Positions 9,623 through 18,597 are shown, numbered from the stretch's first letter. The stretch is DNA of 64,000 bases from Nocardia goodfellowii (GCF_017875645.1 NZ_JAGGMR010000001.1:7564001-7628000), one strand, 5' to 3'. Translations and numbers: made by a program. The notes: a model not told the origin generated them from the sequence alone.

Positions 9623-11128
9623 ATGCTCTTGACGATCACCTGTACACCGCCGGAAGGCGCGGCCTGGCCCGCGTCCGATCTGGGGTTCTTGCTGCACAAG
9701 AACCCCAGCCGGGTGCAGGCGTTCGAGCAGTCCTACGGGACCGCGCACGTGCTGTATCCGGAGGCGAGCGAGCAGCGCTGCACCGTGGCGCTGCTGCTCG
9801 AGGTAGATCCGATTGGATTGGTGCGCGGGCGTTCTCGCAATACGCCGGATTTCAGTCTCGGCCAGTATGTGAACGATCGGCCGTACGCGGCGTCGTCGCT
9901 GCTGTCGGTGGCGCTCGGGTCGGTGTTCCGGACAGCGCTGCGCGGCCGGTGTGAGCTGCGACCGGAGTTGGCGCAGGCGGCGCTGCCGCTGCGAGTCGAA
10001 TTGCCGGCGGTGCCGTGCAAGGGTGGGCCCGAAGCCGCGCGGAAGGTGTTCGCACCGCTCGGCTGGGCGGTTACCGCCACTGCCCTGCCGTTGGATCCGG
10101 TTTTCCCGGAGTGGGGCGAATCCCATTACCTGCGACTGGAACTCACCGGGACCATGCGGCTCGCGGACGCGTTGTCGCATCTGTACGTACTGCTGCCGGT
10201 GTTGGACGGGGCCAAGCACTACTGGCTGGCCGCCGACGAGGTCGACAAGTTGATCCGCACGGCGTCCGGCTGGCTCGCCGAGCACCCGGAGCGGGCGTGG
10301 ATCACCCGCCGGTACCTGGCGCGACGGCAGTCGCTGGTGCGGACCGCGCTGGCCCGGCTGGCGGAGCTGGACGACGTCGATCCGGAGCAGTTGGACGCGG
10401 TGGAGGACACCGGCGATGCCGAGACGGCGCAGCAGGACGCGCACGCCGCCACGCGCGAAACGGAGAATCTCGCGTCAACCGAAACCGAGGCGCGCACGCC
10501 GTCGTTGGCCGTGGCGCGGCGGGCGGCGGTACGGGCCGCACTAGGCGAAGAAGGGGCGCGCCGCGTGCTCGACCTCGGCTGCGGTGAGGGTGTACTTCTG
10601 CGAGAGCTGTTGTCGGACAATATGTTCACCGAGATCGTCGGCGTCGACGTGTCCATGCGCGCGCTCAATATCGCCAAACGGCGCTTGCGGCTGGACCGCA
10701 TGCCGGAGCGGACGGCGCAACGGCTGACGTTGCTTCAGGGTGCGCTCACCTACACCGACGAACGCCTGCGCGGCTATGACGCCGCGGTGCTGATGGAGGT
10801 GATCGAGCACGTCGATCCACCACGGCTCGGCGCGCTCGAGCATGCCGTATTCGGTTCCGCCGCCCCGGCTTCCGTGCTGGTCACCACGCCGAACGCGGAG
10901 ATCAACGTCCGATTCGAGGGCCTCGCGCCGGGCGAATTCCGGCACGACGATCACCGATTCGAATGGACCCGTGCGGAATTCGCCGCCTGGGCCGCGGGTG
11001 TCGCGGCACGCTACGGCTATGCCGTGCGCTACGTCCCGATCGGCACTCCCGACCCGGAATTCGGACCGCCCACCCAAATGGCGGTTTTCACCAAGCCGAC
11101 GCACAACGACGAGAAAGGAGCCGCGTGA
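9623..11128 (+). CDS. hen1: 3'-terminal RNA ribose 2'-O-methyltransferase Hen1
   Basis: Bacterial Hen1 methylates the 2'-OH at the 3' end of a broken RNA before Pnkp reseals it, so that the repaired junction resists a second cut. The 501-residue protein starts MLLTIT, has the bacterial N-terminal region (SDLGFLLHKNPSRVQAFE, TVALLLEVDPIGLVRG), and ends in a methyltransferase domain. SAM motif I is VLDLGCGEG at residues 315-323. The metal-binding EVIEH is at 392-396, and the Hen1-specific TTPNAEIN and DHRFEWTRAEF follow. The ATG at 9623 matches known N-termini, although its Shine-Dalgarno is weak; a GTG at 9605 is the alternative. Its TGA overlaps the pnkp ATG by one base, indicating translational coupling. 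Confidence 0.95.
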   Translation: MLLTITCTPPEGAAWPASDLGFLLHKNPSRVQAFEQSYGTAHVLYPEASEQRCTVALLLEVDPIGLVRGRSRNTPDFSLGQYVNDRPYAASSLLSVALGSVFRTALRGRCELRPELAQAALPLRVELPAVPCKGGPEAARKVFAPLGWAVTATALPLDPVFPEWGESHYLRLELTGTMRLADALSHLYVLLPVLDGAKHYWLAADEVDKLIRTASGWLAEHPERAWITRRYLARRQSLVRTALARLAELDDVDPEQLDAVEDTGDAETAQQDAHAATRETENLASTETEARTPSLAVARRAAVRAALGEEGARRVLDLGCGEGVLLRELLSDNMFTEIVGVDVSMRALNIAKRRLRLDRMPERTAQRLTLLQGALTYTDERLRGYDAAVLMEVIEHVDPPRLGALEHAVFGSAAPASVLVTTPNAEINVRFEGLAPGEFRHDDHRFEWTRAEFAAWAAGVAARYGYAVRYVPIGTPDPEFGPPTQMAVFTKPTHNDEKGAA

Positions 11129-13788
11129 TGACTTCGGCCATTCCCCTGGGCATCCCGGAGCTTTCGCTCGTCGTGCTCATCGGTAGTACCGGTTCGGGCA
11201 AGTCCACCTTCGCGCGCAAGCACTTCCGCGCCACCGCGATCGTGTCGTCGGACGCCTGCCGCGGCATCGTCAGCGACGACGAGAACGATCAGTCGGCGAC
11301 CCCGGAAGCGTTCGCGCTGCTGCACCACATCGCGGGTGTGCGGTTGCGGCGCGGGCTGCGCACCGTCGTCGATGCCACCAATGTGCAGCCGAAGGCCCGG
11401 CAGGAACTGGTCGCGGTCGCTCGGGCGCACGATGTGCTGCCGGTGGCGATCGTGCTCGATGTGCCCGATTCGGTGTGCCTCGACCGTAATTCGGCCCGCC
11501 CGGATCGCGCCCACCTCGGCGCACACGTCGTGACCCGGCAGCAGCGCGAGCTCCGGCGCGGTCTGCGCGGTCTGGAGCGGGAGGGCTTCCGCAAGGTCTA
11601 CGTGCTGCGGGGCGTCGAGGAGATCGATGCGGCGACCATCGCCGACGAGAAGGCGTGGAACGACAAGCGCGAACTCACCGGGCCGTTCGATGTCATCGGT
11701 GACGTGCACGGCTGCCGCGCGGAGCTGGAAACCCTGCTGGGTGTCCTCGGCTACGAAGTGGAACGCGACGAGTCGGGCCGCGCCGTCAACGCCCGGCACC
11801 CGGCCGGACGCACCGCCGTATTCGTCGGTGACCTGGTCGATCGCGGCCCGGACACCCCGGGCGTCCTGCGTTTGGTGATGGGCATGGTCGCCGCGGGGAC
11901 CGCCCTGTGCGTCACCGGCAATCACGAGTACAAGCTGGTCCGCGCGCTCAGCGGCAAGAAGGTCAATCCAGCCCACGGCCTGGCCGAATCCCTGGCCCAG
12001 CTCGATGCCGAGGACGAGGACTTCCGTAAGTCGGTGCTCGACTTCTGCCGCGGCCTGATCAGCCATTACGTCCTCGACGGCGGCAATCTCGTCGTCGCGC
12101 ACGCGGGTCTGAAGGAGGAATACCACGGCCGCGCCTCCGGCCGAGTCCGGTCTTTCTGCATGTATGGCGAAACCACCGGTGAGACAGACGAATTCGGCCT
12201 ACCGGTGCGCTACCCGTGGGCCGCGGACTATCGCGGCCGCGCCACCGTCCTCTACGGTCACACTCCGATGGCCGAACTGCACTGGGTCAACAACACCCTG
12301 TGCCTGGACACCGGCGTGGTCTTCGGCGGGCGGCTCTCCGCTCTGCGCTACCCGGAGCGCGAGCCGGTTTCCGTTCCGGCGGAGCAGGTTTGGTACGCCC
12401 CGGTGCGTCCGCTGGAGGCCACCACCATCGCCACCCCGGCGGGGGTGGTGCACCGCGACCCGGGCGTCCTCGACCTCGACGACGTCGTCGGCCGCCGTGT
12501 CGTCGAAACCCGGCACCACGGCCGGGTCGGGGTCCAGGAGGAGAACGCCGGCGCCGCACTGGAAGTCATGAGCCGCTTCGCCCTGGATCCACGCTGGCTG
12601 GTCTACCTGCCGCCGACCATGTCACCCTGCGCGACCTCGACACTGGCGGGCTACCTCGAACACCCGGCCGAGGCGTTCGCCTATTACCGCTCCGAGGGCG
12701 TCGATCGCGTGCTGTGCGAGGAGAAGCACATGGGCTCGCGCGCCATCGTCGTGCTCACCCGCTCGGCCGAGGCGGCCCGGGCCCGCTTCGGCGTCGAGGA
12801 CGGCCGGACCGGTGTGCTCTACACCCGCACCGGACGTCCGTTCTTCGACGACATCGCGCAGTCCGAAGCGCTGCTCGCCCGGGTGCGCGACGCCGCCGAA
12901 TCAGCGGGCCTGTTCGAGGAATTGAACACCGACTGGCTGATCTTGGATACCGAACTGATGCCGTGGTCGGCCAAGGCCATCGGCCTGCTGCGCAGCCAGT
13001 ACGCGGCAGTGGGGGCGGCAGCCCGCGCTTCGCTCGGCACAGCGTCCTCGATTCTCGCCGCGGCGGCGGAACGCGGCCTCGACGTCGCCGATCTCGCGGC
13101 TCGCACCGCCGCCCGCCACACCGACGCGAAGGCCTTCAGCACCGCCTACGGCCGCTACTGCTGGCCGGTCGACGGCCTCGACGGCATCCGCCTCGCCCCG
13201 TTCCAGATCCTGGCGGCCGAAGGCGCCAATTACGCCACGCGCGACCACGATTGGCACCTGAGCCGGATCGACCGCTTGGTCGCCGCGGACAGCGAACTGT
13301 TCACCGCCACCGGTCGAGTGATCGTCGACCTGACCCAGCCCGACGGCGAACGCGCCGCCACGGCATGGTGGACGGAGCTGACCGAGGCCGGTGGCGAAGG
13401 CATGGTCGTCAAACCGGTCGAGTCGCTCGTTCGCGGCGCTCCGGGCAAGAAGTCCGGCGCGGCGGCGACCGTCGAATCGGGCACCGACGATGGGGCTTCC
13501 GCTTCGCGCGAGGCAGCACACGTCGGCCGGCTCGTCCAGCCGGGCGTGAAATGCCGTGGCCAGGAATACCTCCGGATCATCTATGGCCCGGAGTATCTCC
13601 ACGACGCCAATCTGGCCCGGCTCCGTAACCGTGGACTGGGCCGCAAACGCTCGATGGCCTTGCGCGAGTACGCCCTGGGTTTGGAATCCCTGGACCGCTT
13701 CGTCGCGGGCGAACCGCTCTGGCGCGTCCACGAGGCCGTCTTCGCGGTGCTCGCGCTGGAGTCCGAGCCGGTCGACCCGCGCTTGTGA
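11128..13788 (+). CDS. pnkp: Polynucleotide kinase-phosphatase Pnkp (RNA end-healing and sealing enzyme)
   Basis: Bacterial Pnkp combines three activities that mend RNA cut by ribotoxins. The 886-residue protein shows an N-terminal 5'-kinase with P-loop GSTGSGKST at residues 19-27. A central metallophosphatase carries GDVHG near 191, GDLVDRGPD near 234 and GNHE near 264. A C-terminal ligase/adenylyltransferase domain has the nucleotide-accepting Lys533 in EEKHMGSRAIV and downstream GEGMVVKP. The ATG at 11128 follows AAAGGAG at seven bases and overlaps the hen1 stop. The pair forms the known Pnkp/Hen1 heterotetramer. Its likely substrates are cleaved tRNAs, but nothing in the sequence names the nuclease it counters. 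Confidence 0.96.
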   Translation: MTSAIPLGIPELSLVVLIGSTGSGKSTFARKHFRATAIVSSDACRGIVSDDENDQSATPEAFALLHHIAGVRLRRGLRTVVDATNVQPKARQELVAVARAHDVLPVAIVLDVPDSVCLDRNSARPDRAHLGAHVVTRQQRELRRGLRGLEREGFRKVYVLRGVEEIDAATIADEKAWNDKRELTGPFDVIGDVHGCRAELETLLGVLGYEVERDESGRAVNARHPAGRTAVFVGDLVDRGPDTPGVLRLVMGMVAAGTALCVTGNHEYKLVRALSGKKVNPAHGLAESLAQLDAEDEDFRKSVLDFCRGLISHYVLDGGNLVVAHAGLKEEYHGRASGRVRSFCMYGETTGETDEFGLPVRYPWAADYRGRATVLYGHTPMAELHWVNNTLCLDTGVVFGGRLSALRYPEREPVSVPAEQVWYAPVRPLEATTIATPAGVVHRDPGVLDLDDVVGRRVVETRHHGRVGVQEENAGAALEVMSRFALDPRWLVYLPPTMSPCATSTLAGYLEHPAEAFAYYRSEGVDRVLCEEKHMGSRAIVVLTRSAEAARARFGVEDGRTGVLYTRTGRPFFDDIAQSEALLARVRDAAESAGLFEELNTDWLILDTELMPWSAKAIGLLRSQYAAVGAAARASLGTASSILAAAAERGLDVADLAARTAARHTDAKAFSTAYGRYCWPVDGLDGIRLAPFQILAAEGANYATRDHDWHLSRIDRLVAADSELFTATGRVIVDLTQPDGERAATAWWTELTEAGGEGMVVKPVESLVRGAPGKKSGAAATVESGTDDGASASREAAHVGRLVQPGVKCRGQEYLRIIYGPEYLHDANLARLRNRGLGRKRSMALREYALGLESLDRFVAGEPLWRVHEAVFAVLALESEPVDPRL

Positions 13789-13796
13789 CCGCGCGA

Positions 13797-13817
13797 CCGC
13801 CGCGGCCTACGCGGCGG
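13797..13817. terminator. Hairpin at the pnkp/AraC convergent junction
   Basis: CCGCCGCG at 13797-13804 pairs with CGCGGCGG at 13810-13817 around a 5-base loop. It overlaps the last codons of the AraC-type gene and follows the pnkp stop by about eight bases, so it may act in both directions. Confidence 0.5.
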
Positions 13818-14730
13818 CGCGGAACGCGGTGGGGCTCATGCCCCGATAGCGTTTGAAGGCCGCGCTGAACCCGAATGGGTCAGCGTAGCCGACGGACTTC
13901 GCCACCTGGGCGACGGTGAGGTCGGTGGTGGCGAGAAGTTCTTCGGCTTCGTCCATGCGGTAGTCGGTCAGGTAGGACAGGGGCGGCCGGCCCATCAGGT
14001 CGGTGAAGCGTTTGGCGAACAAGGCCCGGGAGACGCCCGCCTCGGCGGCCAGGGTTGCCACCGACCACGGCCGAGCGGGATTGCCGTGCATGGCGTTCAG
14101 GGCCGGCGCGAGCACCGGGTCGGCCAGACCGCGGTACCAGCTGGGCGCGGCGGCGCCGGCCCGGTCGAACCAGGTGCGCAGGGTGCAGACCAGGGCCCAG
14201 TCGAGCAGGCGGTCCATGAGCGCTTGGGACCCCGCGACGTGGGTGGCGGAATCGATCGCGGCCTTCTCCAGCCACTCGCAGGTATCGACATCCTCCTGGA
14301 CCACCAGCGCCGGTGGCAGGGCGCGCAGCAGCCGCTCGTGCCGGCGGCCCGCGGCACGGTACGCCCCGACGATGAGAGCCGTTTCGGAATCGCCTTCGCT
14401 CCAGCAGATTCCACTGAGTTCGTCGGCCGACTTATCGGGATCCGGTGCGAAGCAGGCTATCTCGTACTCGCACAGCGGGCGATTCTGCGCATCGGGATCG
14501 TCGACCAGAGCGAAGGGTTCGGTCGCGCGGACCACCGCGGTGTCGCCCTTGCCGACGCGCGTCCGGGTGCCGTCGGCCAAGACCAGCGTCCCGCCGCCGC
14601 GCAGCACGGAGATCATGGTCAGCGGGGCGCGCTCGGCGAAACGAATGGTCCAGGGCGCCTCCAGGCGCGCGTTGCTGACCACCGAACCTTCGGCGCGGAT
14701 GCCGTTCAGAAGTGCACTCACCGGATCCAT
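13807..14730 (-). CDS. AraC-family transcriptional regulator with cupin sensor domain
   Basis: The 307-residue protein has an N-terminal cupin-type ligand domain (roughly 1-150; PLTMISVLRGGGTLVLADG, VGKGDTAVVRATEPFALV) and a C-terminal AraC DNA-binding domain. Its two helix-turn-helix units are WSVATLAAEAGVSRALFAKRFTDLMGRPPLSYLT and LTVAQVAKSVGYADPFGFSAAFKRYRGMSP. It is divergent from a flavodoxin-fold reductase gene with 121 bases between the starts, the usual arrangement for a regulator and its target. The inverted and direct repeats in that gap are candidate binding sites. Confidence 0.92.
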   Translation of the reverse strand: MDPVSALLNGIRAEGSVVSNARLEAPWTIRFAERAPLTMISVLRGGGTLVLADGTRTRVGKGDTAVVRATEPFALVDDPDAQNRPLCEYEIACFAPDPDKSADELSGICWSEGDSETALIVGAYRAAGRRHERLLRALPPALVVQEDVDTCEWLEKAAIDSATHVAGSQALMDRLLDWALVCTLRTWFDRAGAAAPSWYRGLADPVLAPALNAMHGNPARPWSVATLAAEAGVSRALFAKRFTDLMGRPPLSYLTDYRMDEAEELLATTDLTVAQVAKSVGYADPFGFSAAFKRYRGMSPTAFRAAA

Positions 14731-14739
14731 GCCACGATC

Positions 14740-14787
14740 GTAGACGAACTCCTATCCATCGGAGCGTTTCTCCTATGGATCGTCTAC
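14740..14787. promoter_or_regulatory. Inverted and direct repeats between the AraC regulator and its divergent partner
   Basis: GTAGACGA at 14740-14747 is the exact inverted repeat of TCGTCTAC at 14780-14787. Between them lie two copies of TCCTATSSAT (14750-14759 and 14771-14780). The block sits between the two start codons and is the best candidate for the AraC-type operator. Binding is inferred from position and symmetry only. Confidence 0.5.
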
Positions 14788-14851
14788 TTGATCGGCGGTC
14801 TACTGGAAACCTCGCACCTCGAGAGAACGACTCAGTAGATCAGGAGACATC

Positions 14852-15517
14852 GTGCAGAACCGCACCGCACTCGTCGTCGTCGCCCACCATCGCACCGATT
14901 CGCTCACCGCGCACACGGCCCGCCGCACCACGCAGCGGCTGGAGGCGGCCGGCTTTCGCGTCGACTATATGGATCTGCATGCCGAGGGCTTCGACCCGCG
15001 CATGAACCTCGAAGACCAGCCCGAGTTCGGCAACCGCGAGAAGCCGTATTCCGCCGAGGCGCAGGCACATATGCGGCGGATCCTGGACGCCGACATCGTG
15101 GTCGCGGTCTTCCCGGTCTACTGGCAGAGCGTGCCCGCCATCATGAAGGGCTGGATCGATCGGGTCTGGAATTACGGGTTCGCCTACGGCCGCAGCAAAC
15201 CGCGTCTGGCGGGCAAGCGCATGTTGTGGCTCGGACTCGCGGGCATCGCCGGGGACGACGCCTTCCTGCCCGACATGCAAGCGACCATGGAGGCCCATCT
15301 CAGCGCCGGCATCGCCTACTACTGCGGTTTCGCCCACTCCCGCGTCGGACTGCTGCCGGATGCCGAGGAACGTCCGCAGCGCCTCGACGCCGAGGGCAAT
15401 CTGTCCATCGGTGACGCCGTCACGGGGGCCGAGCGGATCGCCTACTACGAGGAATTCGACCGCAAGGCAGCGGACTACCTGACGGAGTTCCTGGCCACCG
15501 AAGCGGTCCCGGTCTGA
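14852..15517 (+). CDS. NAD(P)H oxidoreductase, flavodoxin-like fold (quinone reductase/KefF type)
   Basis: The 221-residue protein has the NAD(P)H:quinone oxidoreductase fold. It shows an initial strand TALVVVAHHRTDSLTAH for FMN phosphate binding, DYMDLHAEGFDPRM, DADIVVAVFPVYWQSVPAIMKGWIDRVWNYGFAYG, and a later strand ending in GLAGIAG. Such enzymes reduce quinones or electrophiles by two electrons in the cytosol. The start is GTG at 14852, with AGGAG six bases upstream. It is divergent from an AraC regulator that probably controls it. The exact substrate is not visible. Confidence 0.9.
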   Translation: MQNRTALVVVAHHRTDSLTAHTARRTTQRLEAAGFRVDYMDLHAEGFDPRMNLEDQPEFGNREKPYSAEAQAHMRRILDADIVVAVFPVYWQSVPAIMKGWIDRVWNYGFAYGRSKPRLAGKRMLWLGLAGIAGDDAFLPDMQATMEAHLSAGIAYYCGFAHSRVGLLPDAEERPQRLDAEGNLSIGDAVTGAERIAYYEEFDRKAADYLTEFLATEAVPV

Positions 15518-15520
15518 GCG

Positions 15521-16246
15521 TCAGCCGATCGCCGCGAGGCGCTTGAGCTGGGTGGCCAGGGTCTGATCGGTGACCGGAGCCAGCGTGAGATCGGTGCTGG
15601 TGGTGAGGAGATAGCGGCCGTCACCGGTGAAGTCGAGCCACGTGCGGTGGCGCGTGGGCGGGGACATCGGATCCTCGGGCGCGACGGTGACGGTGATGAA
15701 ACCGCGCGCGTCGATCGGACGGTGCAGAGTGTGCCGCAATGTGGCGGCGCGACGCGCGGTTTCGGTGTGCTGCCAGTGATTCGGGTCGTCGTAGAGGACG
15801 GCTTCCCGCGGTTCGCGCATGGCGGCCAGCCGGCCCGAGGGCGCGGTGCCGATGGCCGTTACCAGGTGGTGGGGGACATTGCGGGCGTGACAGGCGATGA
15901 CCGTGACATCGCACGGGCCCGCGATCAGCACCGTCCCCCACACCAGGTGGGTGGCGCCGAACGCGAGGATGGTCTCCTCGGATTGCCCGTCGGGGGTGAA
16001 GCGGTCACCGGAGACCGTGATGGTGGTGGCGTCGGAGCGGGCGCACAGGGTGAGCGCGCCGGTCAGATCCGGATCGGCGTTGCGTGCGAAGCGCTCCGCG
16101 AGTTTCAGTTTGTCCCAGTCGTTTTCGCTACGCACCGTGCCGCGATGCGCCATGTTGATCGGGTACGGCCGGCGATCCAGGCCGGTCTCCACCGACCACA
16201 CGTAGGTGAACTCGTCCGGGCTGAATTCCCATCTCACGGAGCGCAC
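15521..16246 (-). CDS. EspG-like ESX secretion-associated protein
   Basis: The 241-residue protein begins FSPDEFTYVWSVETGLDRRPYPI, the pattern that opens EspG proteins, and has mixed alpha/beta composition with no signal peptide or membrane segment. EspG proteins are cytosolic chaperones that hold PE/PPE pairs before type VII export. The gene is third in a cassette whose second product is PPE/WXG-like, and its start (GTG 16246) overlaps the end of that gene by 13 bases. A GTG at 16237 is an alternative start. No ESX core component (EccB, EccC, EccD or EsxAB) is encoded in this window. The family call rests on the N-terminal motif and context. Confidence 0.75.
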   Translation of the reverse strand: MRSVRWEFSPDEFTYVWSVETGLDRRPYPINMAHRGTVRSENDWDKLKLAERFARNADPDLTGALTLCARSDATTITVSGDRFTPDGQSEETILAFGATHLVWGTVLIAGPCDVTVIACHARNVPHHLVTAIGTAPSGRLAAMREPREAVLYDDPNHWQHTETARRAATLRHTLHRPIDARGFITVTVAPEDPMSPPTRHRTWLDFTGDGRYLLTTSTDLTLAPVTDQTLATQLKRLAAIG

Positions 16247-16809
16247 TCTCTTCCGCCTGGGCCGAAGGCGGGCACCGCGTCACCCGAGGCCACCAGCGTC
16301 GAGTTGTACAGGAACGTGAGCGCGTCCTGCGCGTCGGCGAGCGCGTCGGCCGCGGCGATGTCATGCGCCATCTTCCGCGGCCCGCCCTCGACCACCTCCA
16401 CGACGGGATCAGGGTGCGGCACATAGGGTTCCGGCAGTTTCGGAATGGCGTCGCGCACTTTCTGCGCGGCCGCGGCGTTCGCTTCCATCAGTCGTTGCAC
16501 CTCGGCGCAGACCTGCTGGGCGTCGGTACCGGCCCGGACGAACGCCTCGGTTGACTCCCGCGCCGCGGTGGCGGCTCGACCCTCCCACTCCCCGAATTCG
16601 CGGCGCACCGCGGCCGCGAAGGTCTCGAACGACTCGGCCAGAGTCTGCGCCGCCGTTCGCCAGCCATCGGCCGTGCGACCGAGTGCGACCGGGTCCAGCG
16701 CCTCGTGCACCAGGTCCCAGATCTCCTGGTGGGTGTAGGCGTCGAAGGATTCACGATCGGGAACATAAGCCGGATCGGTCCCCGCCGCACCCGGACCGTT
16801 GTCGGTCAT
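16234..16809 (-). CDS. PPE/WXG100-like helical protein (putative type VII-associated)
   Basis: This 191-residue, largely helical protein has the shape of a PPE/ESX substrate N-terminus. It shows TADGWRTAAQTLAESFETFAAAV, a WEG turn in EFGEWEGRAATAA that resembles the WxG turn, then a second long helix to about residue 125 and a Pro-rich segment (IPKLPEPYVPHPDP). There is no signal peptide. Its ATG overlaps the stop of the preceding gene by four bases (ATGA), and the EspG-like gene follows with overlap, so the three are one operon. It is probably exported or membrane-associated together with a partner; that is inference. Confidence 0.7.
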   Translation of the reverse strand: MTDNGPGAAGTDPAYVPDRESFDAYTHQEIWDLVHEALDPVALGRTADGWRTAAQTLAESFETFAAAVRREFGEWEGRAATAARESTEAFVRAGTDAQQVCAEVQRLMEANAAAAQKVRDAIPKLPEPYVPHPDPVVEVVEGGPRKMAHDIAAADALADAQDALTFLYNSTLVASGDAVPAFGPGGRECAP

Positions 16810-17174
16810 CGTGTGCCCTCCAGTTGCTCGTCCACCGCTCGCAGCGCCGCGCGAGAGGCGACATCGGCCTGCTCCAGCAGCTGCCCGGCGGTCGAATACC
16901 CGGCTCGCAGGCGCAGTGCAGCCGCTTCGAGACCGGCGAGCGTCGCGCGGTACTCGTTCCCCTTGCCCCCGAACCCCCGGGCCAATGCGTGGCCGGAGGG
17001 TAGCTCCGGAAAGCCTTGCACCTCAATAATTTCCGCGCACTCCGCGCGCGCTTGCCGTAGTTCTGCCACCAGCGCGTCACAGGCTGCCCCGAGCCGTCGC
17101 GCGGCATCCGCCGGCATCCGGAACCCGCCGCTCGCGGCCGCGTCGAGCAACCCGCGCCCCTCGTCCGATCGCAC
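16806..17174 (-). CDS. Small helical protein, first gene of the PPE/EspG cassette
   Basis: The 122-residue product is unrecognised by name. It is predicted to be nearly all helix (two long Ala-rich amphipathic stretches, residues 15-50 and 70-115) and lacks Cys-pair, signal or membrane motifs. A GFGGKGNEY turn lies between the helices, so it could be the PE- or Esx-like partner of the next product. The GTG at 17174 follows GAGGGGGC. Four-base overlap with the next gene supports co-translation. Confidence 0.65.
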   Translation of the reverse strand: MRSDEGRGLLDAAASGGFRMPADAARRLGAACDALVAELRQARAECAEIIEVQGFPELPSGHALARGFGGKGNEYRATLAGLEAAALRLRAGYSTAGQLLEQADVASRAALRAVDEQLEGTR

Positions 17175-17358
17175 CAGGTCTGCCCCCTCGATCTAGGCCT
17201 GCACCACTGTCATCGAGCCCCGGCAGCCTATCAGCGGGCGCGATTACGGCACGGATTAACCCAGGCGGTGGTAGCAAAATCCAATCACACAGGGCGGCGG
17301 TTGTATTCGTTCACGGCCGTGGGCGTGAACGAAATATGACGTACCGGCCGAGGGCCGC

Positions 17359-18591
17359 TCAGCTGGGAGTTCCGGCGGCGCGCAAGTGCGCGGCGCGCAG
17401 GGTGAGGTAGTCCCGTTCGGGAGTACTGGTGGTGCGGGCGGCCGCCGACAGGTACGCGGTGATCGCCGCGGCATGCTCGCCCGCCATTTCCCGCAGATGC
17501 CCGCGCACGGCGGCGAGGCGGTGGTTGCCGGAGAGCTGGTCTTCGAGCGTGTCCGCCAAAGCCAGTCCGGCGGAGGGACCCTCGACCATGGCCAGGGCGA
17601 CCGCACGGTTCAGCGTCACCATCGGATTCGGGGCCAGGCGTTCGAAAATGTTGTACAACGCCAGGATCTGCTTCCAGTCGGTCTCCTCGGCGCGCAATGC
17701 CTTGGCGTGCACAGCGGCGATCGCGGCCTGGATTTGATACGGGCCCGAAAGCCCTTGCGCGAGCGTGCTTGTCGTGAGTCGCACACCCTCCGCGATCAAC
17801 CTGCGGTCCCACACGCCACGGTCCTGCTCGGCGAGCGGGATCAGTTGACCGTGCGCACCGGTGCGAGCCGCGCGGCGGGCATCGGTGAGCAGCATGAGTG
17901 CGAGCAGCCCGGTGACCTCGGCGTCCTCGGGCAGCAACGCGTGGATCGAGCGGGTCAGGCGGATGGCTTCGCCCGACAGATCGGTGCGCTGGAGTTCGGC
18001 GCCGGCGGTCGTGGTGTGCCCCTCGGTGAAGATCAGGTACAGCACGTGCAGGACCGGACCGAGCCGGCTGCGCCATTCGGCGTCGCCGGGTCGGGCGAAC
18101 GGACGGTCCACCGTGGACAGCTTCTTCTTGGCGCGGGTAATCCGTTGCGCCATGGTCGCTTCCGGAAGCAGGAAGGCGCTGGCGATCTCACCGGTGGTGA
18201 GGCCGCCGACCGCGCGCAACGTCAGGGCGATGGCGGCGGCGTCCGACAGCGCCGGATGACAGCACAGAAAATACATGGCGAGCGTGTCATCCCGGTCCAC
18301 GGCCTCCGCGTCGACCACCTCGCGATCGAAAACCGTTGTCTCCCTGCGCCGCCGGGCCACCTCGGCACGGACGACATCGGTCATCCGGCGCTGCGCGACC
18401 TGAATCAGCCAACCGCGCGGATTGTCCGGCAGACCATCCTCGGGCCACTGCGTCGCCGCGGCCAGCAGCGCCTCCTGCACCGCGTCCTCGGCGCTGTCGA
18501 AATCGCCGAAGCGGCGCACCAGCGTGCCGAGGACCTGCGGCGCCAGTTCGCGCAGTAGGTCCTCGGCGGTTCTGGAGAGAGCTTTCGGCAC
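17359..18591 (-). CDS. RNA polymerase sigma factor, ECF42-type with C-terminal TPR-like extension
   Basis: The 410-residue protein begins with ECF sigma region 2 (LVRRFGDFDSAEDAVQEALLAA, NPRGWLIQVAQRRMTDVVRAE) and region 4 (LTTGEIASAFLLPEATMAQRITRAKKKL). A long C-terminal extension follows, with LLPEDAEVTGLLALMLLTDAR and LAPNPMVTLNRAVALAM. This long architecture, and the DGPF/YCII gene six bases upstream, are the hallmarks of group ECF42, which has no anti-sigma factor and uses the extension for control. The start is GTG at 18591. The signal it senses is unknown. Confidence 0.92.
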   Translation of the reverse strand: MPKALSRTAEDLLRELAPQVLGTLVRRFGDFDSAEDAVQEALLAAATQWPEDGLPDNPRGWLIQVAQRRMTDVVRAEVARRRRETTVFDREVVDAEAVDRDDTLAMYFLCCHPALSDAAAIALTLRAVGGLTTGEIASAFLLPEATMAQRITRAKKKLSTVDRPFARPGDAEWRSRLGPVLHVLYLIFTEGHTTTAGAELQRTDLSGEAIRLTRSIHALLPEDAEVTGLLALMLLTDARRAARTGAHGQLIPLAEQDRGVWDRRLIAEGVRLTTSTLAQGLSGPYQIQAAIAAVHAKALRAEETDWKQILALYNIFERLAPNPMVTLNRAVALAMVEGPSAGLALADTLEDQLSGNHRLAAVRGHLREMAGEHAAAITAYLSAAARTTSTPERDYLTLRAAHLRAAGTPS

Positions 18592-18597
18592 GGTGCG

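Noticed and set aside
6989..10444. A 1151-codon minus-strand frame over phosphoketolase and hen1
   Set aside because: It spans two clear plus-strand genes and their gap, and its composition is Arg/Gln/His-rich. It is a shadow frame.
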